Source: Penicillus capitatus (lineage: Eukaryota > Chlorophyta). Taken from it: a stretch of DNA of 64,000 bases. Where the stretch lies: positions 806,001-870,000 of the forward strand of contig OZ287699.1 in the NCBI GenBank assembly GCA_965649825.1, read 5' to 3'. Each line of letters opens with the position of its first letter. The first letter of the stretch is position 1. The notes below the pieces were generated by a model. It saw only the letters and a program-made list of their open reading frames with translations, was not told the DNA's origin and did not search any database. Made by a program: the position numbers and the translations under genes. Below are positions 32,493-43,170 of the stretch, piece by piece.

Positions 32493-33001
32493 ATGGACGA
32501 TCAAGGACGCCGAGACCGACGAAATGGAACTGTCGCGTCATCGTCGATCGATTTCCAGGACGCGGATCGTTCGGCGGCGACGCATCGGCATGGACGTCCG
32601 GCAGCAGGTTCGAATCGAAACGCGTCGCACAGGCGCGATCCGTCCCGACAGGTGAAGAACTACCGTGCGACCCAGCGCCATGCGGGAAGGGGCGAGGCAC
32701 GTGTGGATCATCGCATCGGGACGTCGATGTGCGTTCCGCTGCAGTGGGTCGCGCACGAGGCGTCCGCGGACGAGGAGGCGCATCGACAGGCGCTGCAGAG
32801 ACTGGCCAACGGCGACGACGTCTCCTACCAGAGCACCCTGCGAGTGGTGAGGGTGGACGCATCTCGGTTCCCGAGAGACCAGAATCCTCCGGTCGAGCGC
32901 AACCCGGTGCAGCCGTTCACCCCTCTCTGCAGACGGGACGTCGGCGCATGTGGCTCCAGGGCTACGCTCGAAACGAGAGCGGAGGGTTCTTCACCTCCTA
33001 G
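32493..33001 (+). CDS. Small unidentified gene, third copy
   Basis: Counterpart of 24763-25274. A 4-bp deletion (ATCG, near 32585) shifts the frame that starts at 32493 relative to the other two copies, while the downstream frame ending NESGGFFTS stays open. Either the deletion is intronic, or this copy is broken, or there is no gene. Confidence 0.3.
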
Positions 33002-33123
33002 ATCGCGAGGCCGGGCGATGCGGCACCGCGGACGTCGGTCACATCACTGCCGTCGCTCGGCCTTTCACTGAGAGTGGGGTTTGTTACGCATCGCCCTGTT
33101 CCGGAGTGTAAATCGATTCGGTC

Positions 33124-34095
33124 ATGGGTCCGCTCACCAACGCGTTCGTTCGCACGGTGCCCGTGCTTCGCGGCGTCCGGCCGTCGAAGGTCAGCGACTG
33201 CGTTCGGTCGCCCGGTCGCCCGCTTGTCGAGGCTGTCGCCGCAGCCACCGAAGTCGTTCTTCTGCCCCCAACGTGGAGTGATCCGACAGGTCGCTGCATC
33301 GAGAAGGGTCGCAGAGTGGTCGCGATCGGCGTCCCTTGCGCCGGGATGCCTCATCTCCCATCGCCGTCGGAGAACCATCCCTCGACAGCCAAAGCGCTCG
33401 GTCCTTCGATTCTCCGTACGGCGATCTCGCCCCGCACCTGCTGCGATCGCTCTCGCCTGTTCAGTACATCGACGAGGACCTGTACGGAGACGACGATGAC
33501 GACCTCGACGACGACGAGGTGATGGGGTTCGGAACCGACCTCGGCGGAGACGAGGACGAAGCCACGGATCCCAGCGAAGCGATGGAGGCGCTGCTTGACG
33601 AGGAGGAGGAGGAGACGGATGCCGACGAAGAGGAGGAGGCAGAGATCTCGGCCGACACCGAACAGGACCCGCCATCCGGATGCCCGAAGGGCTTCGCGCT
33701 GAGCTTCCTGTGGCTGGACAAGTACATCGCGTTCGCCGTGGACCAGATCTTCGGAAACGCAAGCGATCCGAACGCCGTCCATTCCTTGCGACCAAGCGAC
33801 CTTGTGCGTGTAGAGAAAGCGTATTCCGCTGACGGAGTACTTCATCTGGCCGAGGACCGATGCCTGGGAGGAGCTCCGGCAGAGACTGAGCGAGAACGCG
33901 TGGATCGACGAAACGGATCAGGCGAGTGACGCGCCGAGCCGAACGACTGCGCACTGACGCTTCTGTCGCTATGCCCAGATCCTGCTGCTGAACCGGGCCA
34001 CGCAGGTGATCAACTTCTGGCAAGACGAAGAGCAGGGCCGCTCACTGGACGACGCGAGACGGCAGTTCCCGGACTGCGTTTTCATGGGATCTTAG
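33124..34095 (+). CDS. PSRP3: Plastid ribosomal protein PSRP-3, third copy
   Basis: Same structure as 25395-26365, with the acidic region, the [16 protein letters not shown] block and the last exon ending DCVFMGS before TAG 34093-34095. The GC-AG intron is kept. Differences from the left copy are few and leave the ribosomal domain intact, so this copy could be functional. Confidence 0.8.
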
Positions 34096-34211
34096 ACGCA
34101 CGCCTGCATTCCGACGGACACCTCTCTGTTCGCACACCGGGAAATGTTTTGAGAGCCGACTCTCTGTCTGTCTGCGGCCGCGGGAATCGAACGCGATGTC
34201 GTCGACACGCG

Positions 34212-34654
34212 TCAGTATCCGTCGTCGTATCCTCCCTGAAGTCCCTCGTCCATCTGCATCGGAACACCGTCGGTCCCCTGCGCCTCCGCCTTGATCGCTC
34301 GCCGAATGTCCTTCAGCTTCGACGCCAGGATGTCGATGGACTGCATCAGCACTTCGGCAGCGTTGAGCACGCCGGTCGTCTCCAGCTGCGGCACAGGAAG
34401 ATCGCATTGCTTCTGTTTCTTCTCACAGAACAGGTCAAAGACGAAGGAGTTGTTGAAGAAGCTACCCATGTGTATTGCCAACGACGCCCTGCGGCGCTGA
34501 CTTGGACGTGTCGTCGCTCCTTTAACTTCTCTCGGAGTAACGCGTCAACTTCGATGCCGTGTTCTTCAGCTCTTTCTTTTTTGTTGCGGCAATCATTGTA
34601 CAGATATAGTATTATATGCATTCTCCTTTCGCAAACGGGCGACATATCGAACAC
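34212..34654 (-). CDS. Possible chimeric gene: unknown 5' exon joined to RPB3 last exon
   Basis: 34212-34385 is an intact copy of the last RPB3 exon (ending GGYDDGY) with its 3' splice site, but the duplication stops at 34406 within the intron. Upstream, unique DNA holds a frame starting at 34654 (ERRMHIILYLYNDCRNKKE and onward) with a GGTAGC donor candidate after QYTW. Splicing from there to the RPB3 acceptor keeps phase 0 and gives about 120 residues. Whether it is expressed is unknown; otherwise it is a cut RPB3 end. Confidence 0.35.
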
Positions 34655-34840
34655 TTCGTTCTTGAATAAGCTAAATCTGCAGCCGCCATTTCGTGCTAAT
34701 CACTACGTGCACCGTCATTAAGACATGCAGTACAGAAACGCCGCCCTTACCGATCGTGGTCAAAGCGATATGACGAAAAGACAGGACGTGGTTAAGATGT
34801 CTTTGTTCTTCAAGACTGTAACTTTATCATTTTGTTACAT

Positions 34841-36164
34841 CTAAGCATCCTTTGGGTCATCGCCAGTTGGAGGATCTCCACTTTGTATTTCTTTCTCCGG
34901 TGCCGATCGTTTTCGTTCGGCAACTTGTTCATCCGTCAAAGGCAGGTAATAGATAGGGGGCTTTGCCTGTGTTTTAAAGAACAGGTCCTCCAACTCTAAT
35001 GCCGGTTTGGAGACGGTTCGTGCTGGTGGAGTTGTGGCAGTTGGATGTGTATTGGGCGGATACGGCATCTGGCGGTTCTTTTGATAACTTGCCGATCCAG
35101 ATGCGCGAGCAAACAATGCTTTGGAACGGCCATCTTCAATTGCTTTCTTGGCGTCCTCCACAGAAACGTACTGTGGTATCAAATGTTTGCCGCTGCGTGG
35201 CCAAACAACATTATACGTGCCCAGATAAGCCTCGTGTGCTTGCTCTGTCGTTTCGTACATCACAAAGCAATGCGTCTTAATAGGCGGCATCCACATGTCC
35301 TCAATTGTGCCTGTCAAGATAGTCATTCATCTATATGACGCAGATTATCGCAATTGGGCAACTACCAAAGGCGGACAACATTTCTTTGGCGGCCTTTTCT
35401 GTGAAAGGACGGACGAAGTTCTGAATACGCAGGGCACACGTTCGATCTTCCTCAGCAATGACTGGCGCCTCGGCAGGTATTGTCTCCATACCAGATGCTG
35501 TCCGTGAAGGTCCCGCCGCTTGGTCAGTAGACGCCTCAGCTTCTTTCGCTTCTCCTGCCAAACGTCACATCATCACCAAACAACGATACCGTCGAGCGGA
35601 CGCCGACCTTGAGGTGCTTCAAAATCTACAAGATCGTCATCGGCTGGTTTCTTCTCGGCTGCTTTTGTCGATGGAGATGCCTCTTCAGCCGTTTTCTCTC
35701 CGCTGAATGGTTGATCGCCTTTCGTTTCGGCTGTTTCCAGTTTTTGTTTCTTTCTCGTTGGCTTTTCAGCCTCGAAATCAAACTCCAGATCATCTTTACC
35801 ATCGCCCAGCAATTCATTGAGACCACCCTTCACCTCTTTCTTCTCATCCGCTTCGTCCGACCCCATCGTTTCTTCTTCGACGCCTTGCATCTCTGAAACA
35901 AACGTCGTCACTATCAACCTCCTGCCACAAGGTCGATTACCGTCCCCTTGTGGTTCTTCCGCCTCTTCCTTTTTCTCGGCTTGCTGCAGAAAACGTCTAG
36001 AGATCCATTTCTACGCTGTAGACGGCATGTACTTGTTCAGCAAGTTTGGTTTTAAGACGCTCCACTAAGACGACTTTCTTTCCCGTTGCGTTTTCTCCGA
36101 GTTCTTTCAATTTCTTGCGCAGTTCCACGACTTTCAATTCGTCAACCCAAGAGAGTTCCGACAT
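34841..36164 (-). CDS. ACIN1: Acinus-like splicing/ASAP complex protein
   Basis: Nuclear RNA-processing factor of the exon-junction-associated ASAP/PSAP complex. N-terminal SAP DNA/RNA-binding motif (LSWVDELKVVELRKKLKELG). An acidic, Lys-rich middle includes LEFDFEAEKPTRKKQKLE. An RRM-like domain is formed across an intron (LRIQNFVRPFTEKAAKEML and IEDMWMPPIKTHCFVMYET), and the RNPS1/SAP18-binding (RSB) motif LEDLFFKTQAKPPIYYLPLT is followed by DEQVAERKRS. The order SAP-RRM-RSB identifies Acinus; this protein is shorter than animal Acinus. The intron before the RRM block carries TGATGATGTGACGTTTGGCAG. The start at 36164 is 171 bp from the divergent CysQ start. Confidence 0.88.
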
Positions 36165-36335
36165 CTACATGAATCCGCGTCAACGATTTCGTGTTTGTAA
36201 ACGCGCAGCGCCGATCGTCGTCGGGCGACCGGTGACACAACCAACGGTATCTTTCAAGTCCCTAATGCCATTTGTATCATTCCTTATCTCACCTTGCCAC
36301 TGTGTCGCGTCACGTAGCACCAGAGGGGACGTCGA
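36165..36335. promoter_or_regulatory. Putative bidirectional promoter (Acinus / CysQ)
   Basis: 171 bp between divergent start codons, GC-balanced. No diagnostic element is seen. Confidence 0.5.
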
Positions 36336-37319
36336 GTGTTTGCACTTCGATTGGGATACCGCCTTCCGGTTATGACGATGACGATGATGAGCAGCGACGT
36401 CACATCATTCTCCTCTGCAAGAACAGAACCGATGTCGAGCAGCGACGCCAAACTGCCGCCTTTTGTGGCATCGATCCGAGAGACGATCGATATCGGCGAC
36501 GTTATTTCTATCGCCGAAGGCGCCGGACGCGAAATCCTTGACGTCTATAATGTGGAAGACACGACGACTTGGGAAGTGTGCTCAAAATCCGACAGCTCGC
36601 CACTGACGCTTGCCGACCGCAAAGCCAATAGCTTTATCTGCACACGTTTGCAGCAACTGACACCGCATATCCCGATCGTCTCCGAAGAGAATGAACAAGT
36701 GCCGTACGACATTCGAAAACACTATCAGTTCTTCTGGTGTGTCGATCCACTGGATGGGACAAAGGAGTTTATCAAACGCAATGGCCAGTTCACCGTCAAC
36801 GTTGCTCTGATGCGCAAAGACACACCCATTCTTGGCGTCGTCCATACGCCTGTATCGGGGAAGACCCATTTCGCAATGGAACAGCAAGGTGCTTTCATGA
36901 AAGAGGATGATGGCAAGGTCAGCTCCATCCAAGCGGCCGAGTTCAGTGAATCAGATTCCGGTTTGACGATCATTGGATCGCGTTCGCATGGATCGTCCAT
37001 GACAGAAGAATTTATGTCTCAATACGATGCACCCAAGTTTGCTTTGCTAGGCAGTTCTCTGAAACTCTTAATGATAGCCGAGGGGACAGCACATGTCTAT
37101 CCACGACTGGCACCGACATCGGAATGGGATACTGCTGCAGCGCACGTGATCGTGACAGAGGCTGGCGGGGAAGTGTTACAAGCTGGAAAATGTGACAACA
37201 AAGGACAGCCACTTGAGGATTGGAAAACAGTTCTGGCCCAACAGACGGGCGTCATTTACAACAAAGAGTCCTTTCTGAATCCATACTTTGTCGTTTATGG
37301 AAAACGCAGAGGCGGCTAA
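36336..37319 (+). CDS. CysQ: 3'(2'),5'-bisphosphate nucleotidase, CysQ type
   Basis: Inositol-monophosphatase superfamily enzyme that removes the 3' phosphate from PAP/PAPS in sulfur metabolism. One uninterrupted frame of 327 codons, unusual among the intron-rich neighbours. Metal-site motifs: IVSEENEQV, WCVDPLDGTKEFIKRNG (DPLDGT) and the C-terminal SEWDTAAAHVIVTEAGG. TLADRKAN and FTVNVALMR also match CysQ. The true start may be one of the later Met codons (36375 or 36432), since the first 30 residues are not conserved; they could be a short targeting peptide. Confidence 0.93.
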   Translation: MFALRLGYRLPVMTMTMMSSDVTSFSSARTEPMSSSDAKLPPFVASIRETIDIGDVISIAEGAGREILDVYNVEDTTTWEVCSKSDSSPLTLADRKANSFICTRLQQLTPHIPIVSEENEQVPYDIRKHYQFFWCVDPLDGTKEFIKRNGQFTVNVALMRKDTPILGVVHTPVSGKTHFAMEQQGAFMKEDDGKVSSIQAAEFSESDSGLTIIGSRSHGSSMTEEFMSQYDAPKFALLGSSLKLLMIAEGTAHVYPRLAPTSEWDTAAAHVIVTEAGGEVLQAGKCDNKGQPLEDWKTVLAQQTGVIYNKESFLNPYFVVYGKRRGG

Positions 37320-37485
37320 TCTGAAACAGAACTGCTCCCTTTCCTATTTTGTGTCGCGGCTAACAGTCATTCTTGTGTTATTTACACTTCTGGTTTTGCA
37401 ATCTCTTGCGCGCTTCACAATGAATGGCGCTGGCCGCATGTCACATAGAAATACAGCTATGAACAGAGCTGATGGACGGGCATCA

Positions 37486-38883
37486 CTACAGGGACTCTTC
37501 TTTCGAATTGTCTTCGACGATTTGACGATCACTCCCTTTGCGCATAATGCGATCCAGATCTCCAGAAGAGGCACATCTAATCACAACGGCACAGGCAACA
37601 TCGTCAAGAGAGAATGAAAAAAGAGGCGTACTTTGTCAAGTAGATACTGGCTTCTTTTCGAAAACGGCCTTTTCTTGCGAAAAGCATTTCCACATCATCT
37701 TCAGATTCGCAAACGGCAATGACTGTCTGATACTTGAACCAAGGGAGTCTATTGGACTGCTCTTTGGATGGACTCCCAGGAATCCAATACCTTCGACAGT
37801 GCATCTATGACACACATGCGCACGTGAACAATGAAACCGTCGACGAAAGAGTAACGGATCCTACTCTTTTCTTTCGCCCGGCCTCGACAGACCAAATCAG
37901 TTCGTGGACAGAGGTATGGAAAGAACAGCTTTGCAGATCGAGACGTCCATACTTGAGAACCATCTCTCGCATACGATGGTGAAGTTCTGTTTCCGATTCT
38001 CGAAATCGCTGAGGGACATTGAGAAACAGCACGACGCGTTTGTATTCGTGCATCCAGAAGACAGGAAAGAAGCACAGACGCAGAAAGCGACGCGAACACA
38101 GCTCTTCGCGACAGGCCACATGTTCCGAGTGACAGGGATGCAGACGGCTTTCCTGATCCGATGGGCTGTGACAATCTTCATGAGTTGTCCGTTTACCGCC
38201 ACGAAAAGACACTTCCACATCCTTCTCTTCACTTTCACCATCTTCCACTCCATTTCCTGGCACTGCAGGTTGAGATCTGTCACATCAAGGAGCTTAGGCA
38301 TCAACCACAGTACCTGTGGCTTTTCCATTGCGGTTGGAACGCAACATTCGGGGAAGGGAAAGGTCGGTAGAAGTCGTTGAGTGGTGTGAGGACGAAAGGT
38401 GTGATGTGAATCGTATTTTCGGGAGTTTGGCGATAGGACTCTTTCGCAGTGTCTCGAAACTTATCCATTCCTGATCGTCAAACTCCGCTTCGGCAAACAT
38501 CATCGCATTTCGACGAAGTTTTGTCCAAAAACACGTCGTTACGCAGCACTCTTTCAGAATGTCCCTAAAACGCTTTCTTGTCAGACATGTCGATAAAAGA
38601 CACGTAAGCGCGTTCTAAAGTCAGTGCGGCGTGGCGCAGGGTCGACCTGTGCATTTTTGAAATGAGCCCAAAGGCCTGTAGGTTCTGAGGAAAGAGGCCA
38701 TGCGCCGCGATCAGTTTCCATACGGTATAATACCGGTCTTTTTCTTTTTCGACCGCCATTCACATTACAATGTGTCAACCGTTGATGCGAAACGCCTTCA
38801 ATTGCAATTTCCTGCTCAAACGAGGACGACAGCGACGATGACATCGATGATCGATCCCACAATCGAAAGACGAACCCATACAA
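37486..38883 (-). CDS. Unidentified multi-exon gene (one or two genes)
   Basis: A chain of protein-like minus-strand blocks runs from a Met near 38883 or just inside it. Blocks include RYYTVWKLIAAHGLFPQNLQ, FDDQEWISFETLRKSP, PLNDFYRPFPSPNVAFQPQW, RVVLFLNVPQRFRESETELH, WFKYQTVIAVCESEDDVEM and the tail GDLDRIMRKGSDRQIVEDNS ending at 37486. One junction is clear: a GTACTG donor after the PQWKSH block, with the TGATGTGACAG string near the acceptor. Remaining junctions are unresolved and no family is recognised. Confidence 0.45.
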
Positions 38884-38907
38884 ACAGCAGAACGCACAGA
38901 TGAATCC

Positions 38908-39681
38908 TCAGATCTTGTTTCGCTTGGCACGATGTGAAGGCATCATGGTATCGACATCATCACCAAAGAGCTCGTGCAATGACAGCAGATGTGGATCCGG
39001 CGACTCACAGAAATCGGATGGCCAACTGCGCAGTCCTGCCTTCTCTGCCCATTCCTCTTGAAAATCCGGCGATTCGTGGGACATCGGTAGCAATGCAGAG
39101 GATGTCAAATCGGGTGGCGGTGGGCTCGAAACAACCATGCATCTTGAATCCTCCCTGTCTGATGGACTCAGCATCCCTGTACAATCATTCATACCGTCAC
39201 ACAAATCTCACACAATCCCATTCGGCAACTCTCACCGGATGAGGGAGGACGTACAGCATGAAGGGGGTCTAGGACAGTCGGAGGTGCCAGAGGATCCGAT
39301 TGAAAAGCGAGATAGACTTCGGAATGGAGACCATTCATGGCCGACCGTGTCCTCATTTCTCCATGACCATTTGAAAAGGACGCGTCTCCATTGAAGGGCA
39401 TCTGTGAGGCGCGTCTCTGCTTGAGTTCTGCGATTTCTTGTTGCGTGGCATTGAGCAGCTGCTCTTGGCGTCGGGAAATGTCGACGTATTGAGCGAGTCT
39501 CTGCGTGAGAACCTGATGGGACTTCTTCAGTGATTGATGTCGGCCTCGCAGTTGAATCAGTTCTTCGGCTGCAGCTTCGCTATCCACCTTCATTCTATCT
39601 ACCTGCAGCACGACGACGTCGAGCGAGAGAGAAGTCGACATTTCTCACTTTGCGTTCCAGCTCGGCAATAAACTCCATCAT
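38908..39681 (-). CDS. Coiled-coil protein, unidentified
   Basis: Starts MMEFIAELERK at 39681, joins VDRMKVDSEAAAEELIQLRG across a 49-nt intron and continues as a long heptad coiled coil (HQVLTQRLAQYVDISRRQEQ). A Pro/Ser-rich second half follows after another intron, ending MMPSHRAKRNKI. The start of the coiled coil resembles a bZIP zipper, but the expected basic region is not visible upstream, so it is not called a transcription factor. Confidence 0.6.
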
Positions 39682-40508
39682 TGCCGACCAGCTTGAAGTT
39701 TGAACGGAGAAGGCGACAAAGCGCCGGAAATTCTGAAGTGCGTGGCCGGAAGAGATCGGTCGAGCGGAACAAAAACGCCGGCGCAGACGTTTGGACAAAT
39801 GCAGAGGGGAGAGTAAGAGTACGGCGACTAAATAGTGGGACGAGGTTTTGCGTGGAATTCTACGTGACGCTCCGGTCGTTGACTTTTCGGTTCAACAACA
39901 AATCCGAATCGATTTCTGTCACGATAATGCCATGATGGATTGCTTAAGTCATCGACTCGCTTAGGGATCGTCAAAACTTATCGCACGGTGATCGATCAGG
40001 ATTGACAATAATGATCGCTTCCAGACGATGACAAGAATTTGACGAAGATCCTTGACGGCGTCGAAAGCGATTGGCACGATCGTAGACGGTGTCCATCGAG
40101 AAGGAAGCGACATCGAAGTCTCGGCGATCCAATGGAGATAAATATCTATCCAGTTCGCTCCAGCAGATATCATGCCTGCCTTGGTGCCATTGACGATAGA
40201 TGCTGAATTGCTGGTCATGTATCGTCATGAGGAAATGGATGGGGTGCTGGCTTGGTCTTTGACTGCTGATGGGACAGCGGGCGCCAGTCCACGATCGGCT
40301 TAGGAACTTCTTGCGAAAATGTACAAGGCCCCTATGGCTGTATCCCGAATACCGCGGTCTCTTTCTTATGATCTGCGTTTCGAACGATGGGCGGCATTCG
40401 TCGAGCATTGGCGAAGAAGCAAAGAGCCAGCGAGACCCGCGCGAACTTGCCGGAAGCTTCACGGAGTCCAGAAGCATTCTGCCGTCACTTCATTGCTCCG
40501 AACAGTGC
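39682..40508. other. Unique DNA up to the inner edge of the right arm
   Basis: No recognised protein. A minus-strand tail ending AISFDDP at 39961 looks coding (FDAVKDLRQILVIVWKRSLL) and may be the end of a gene whose 5' part was cut by the duplication edge at about 40509. Confidence 0.35.
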
Positions 40509-40793
40509 CCGCCACCTGCAGATAGGTACGCAACAAAAACGATTCACAGCTCTGCGTTTCCGTGCTGACGTGGTACCCACGCCGTTTCGGTGGCAGGTTG
40601 AAAAAGAGAAAAGTAGCACGTCGACGACAAACACGAGAAATCGAAATACGTGACATCAAGTGGATGTCGCCATCATCGCTTTTCTTTCACTCCGCGTGTA
40701 AGAGGCGGACATAATGTTGTCTTTGCCCGCATTCCATCATGGCTTCGCTTTCATCCACGATGCCGTAGATGATGGGCACTGGGACACCAGCGC

Positions 40794-40867
40794 GCTTCTT
40801 TAGCTCAGTTGGTTAGAGCACCCGTTTAGTAAGCGGGAGGTCCAGAGTTCAAATCTCTGAGGAAGCA
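40794..40867 (+). tRNA. trnT: tRNA-Thr(AGU), right copy
   Basis: Identical 74-nt cloverleaf to 30016-30089, anticodon AGU. It lies about 285 bp inside the inner edge of the arm. Confidence 0.97.
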
Positions 40868-40906
40868 GCCCTTTTCATCATCCGTTGTGTCTCGCGTTAT
40901 TGGCGG

Positions 40907-41438
40907 ATGTCTGCTGCACGTTCAAGCTACCGGTCTCTGCTGAGAGTCATCCATACGAGTCCACCCTTTTTGCTCGCCTTATCCTGCTTAATAAGAAGCG
41001 ATGTGCCAAGGATTCAAGGGAGACAAAGAAATGATCAGCAAGGCCGTGGAGAATGTCCGCGGACGCTACGAAGTAAGCGCATCTTCTCAGATCTTACGTC
41101 TAGAATAGCGATAGGGATTACTGCCATCTCACTCTTTGCCTTTACTGTATACCACGTAGGCTTACCGAAAGGAAAAGGACAAGAAGATCGTACAGGAGAA
41201 ACTCGAAGAAGCCCGAGAGGCGGTGCGGTTTCTGAGGGACTTCGTCGTGCAATCCGAACAGGGGAAAGACGGACAATTTCGTACATCGATCTCATGGACA
41301 TTCCTGTTTGTGTGATGTCTGTCGTACGATCGTTCTCTAGGGATCAAATTGACGGCTCAACAAGTGGCTTCCATGCAAGAAGAGACAAAGGAACGCGCGG
41401 ATAGCAAGACACAGACGCCTCGTTCGTTTAAGTCATGA
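40907..41438 (+). CDS. LYR-motif complex III assembly factor, MZM1/LYRM7-like (right copy)
   Basis: Mirror copy of 29445-29976 with the same exon pattern, start MSAARSSYRSLLR and end RSFKS. The few differences I saw (for example TCCACCC against TCCACTC near 40960) fall mainly in introns. Confidence 0.75.
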
Positions 41439-41644
41439 TCTCTGTGACTTCATTTACTTTCTTTAACTGAGTTTGATGCCTCACACAACGACAACGCCAA
41501 CAACTTTAATAAAGAAATCACACATCTCACCGACCCAACAATGAAGCAATGCATAATCCGTTCATGCCAAGCATAGTTTGGGGGAGAAGGAGAGAAAAAA
41601 TAGAAGGAATGTTTTTAAGGCACATCATGGATTGTGTGTGCAGT

Positions 41645-42979
41645 TCAGTATTGGTATCCCTTCTCATACATGCCGACGGCGGCCTCGGCAGATTCTTCAG
41701 AGGGATCATACTTGCCAAGCTGTGCCATGCTGTTCGCTCTGGCACGCTTGAGCAATGCTTCTTGTGCCGGTTTCTCATTCGCCTCATCCCCTTGCCACGT
41801 TTGCAGCACAGAGTTCTGCAGAGCACGCGCATAGGAGAAAGAGACATGCCACGGATTGGTCTCTTGGTTCATCGCGTTGAGATTCAATGTCGCTTCGAGT
41901 TCCGATTGGCCACCGGACAAAAACATAATGCCTATATTCAGATCCTCTCACTCTTCTCACTCATCAATACGACTTGCTTACCGGGTACGGCAGGGGGGAC
42001 ACGTCTTTTCAGCATCCGCAGAGTATATTCCGCCACGCGTTCTGGCGATTCTTTCTTAGAGCTGTCTGCTCCGGGTGTGACCATGGAAGGTTTGAGAAGC
42101 ATGCCCTCGAACAGAACGCCGTTGTCGGCAAGATACTTAAATGTCTCGGCCCAGATGTCCATAGCCACAGCCAGTGTCCTGTCAATGTCATGATCGCCAT
42201 CTAATAGCACTTCTGGCTCGACGATGGGGACCAAGCCAGCAGATTGGGCAATGGCCGCATAACGTGCCAGTCCATAGGCACAATCGCGCAAGGCAATGAT
42301 CGAAGGACCCGATGGAATACTAATAACAGATCTCCACTTAGCAAAGCGTGCGCCTGCTTGGTAATACTCTGCACATCTAAGATCACACAGATCACTGTTT
42401 TAATAAAGATCCCAAAAGATGATGATCATCACCGTGCCGCCAATCCGTCCAGTCCCTGACACCAGCTCTCTTCGTTGGCGTTAATCAAAGGCGACAGTCC
42501 TTTGTCGACTTTAATACCCGGTACGATTCCTTGTGCTTTCAAGCAGTCGACAAACGGCTTTCCGTCGCGTGCCGATTGATAAAGCGTTTCTTCGAAGAGA
42601 ATCGCGCCGGAGATATATTGACCGAGACCCTCTGTCGTCAACAGCAGTTCGCGGTACGTGCGTCTGTTCGGCTCGGTATTGTCGACGCCAATCGACGCAA
42701 GACGCTTTCCGCATGTCGCATTCGATTCATCCATCGCCAAGATGCCACGACCGGGAGACGCGATCTGTTTCTAAGCATCACAACGAGTACAAGGCTTAAG
42801 ATCCATCGGTCCACCGACACGGTGACGGGACGTACTGCTGTGGCAACAAGTTCATCGTCATAAGCGCCGGCACGTGTCACAACGCGCGTTCTTTGAGGAC
42901 GAACAAGACGAGCACGTGTTGGTGCGTGCGGTCTTCGCAGAAATACAGCTTTCCTTGTAGCGAGAAGAGACGTTGCCAT
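41645..42979 (-). CDS. FBA: Class I fructose-bisphosphate aldolase, plastid (right copy)
   Basis: Mirror copy of 27904-29238 with the same four exons and transit peptide. The coding sequence appears unchanged in all blocks compared ([36 protein letters not shown]), so both copies should be active. Confidence 0.97.
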
Positions 42980-43170
42980 CTTGCGCGACAGAGGTATGCC
43001 AATGCAGTAGAACGTAAAGAGACGAAGAAACGCGAGAACCAAAGGTTGCACCCCTTGATGACCGTCTGTTTAAAAGGGATCAGGACAGTGGGTGCCACGT
43101 GGAGCGGACCGTATACGAAGCATATACGGTTGGAAGGCAGGACGTTGGGACGCCAGAGCACCAACCATCC

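Larger units (their letters stand above)
30477..34406 (+). repeat. Member B of the triplicated 3.9-kb block
   Basis: Direct copy of 22747-26676. It shares some variants with the right arm against the left arm (near 31641-31665 and 32105-32130) but also has private changes, for example ATCGGCCC near 32155 and a 4-bp deletion near 32585. It is therefore a third sequence and not a duplicate of either arm. It ends abruptly at 34406 inside the last RPB3 intron. Confidence 0.95.

Noticed and set aside
39595-39798. bZIP transcription factor
   Set aside because: The zipper-like heptads are there, but no basic region is found upstream in any frame that splices in.
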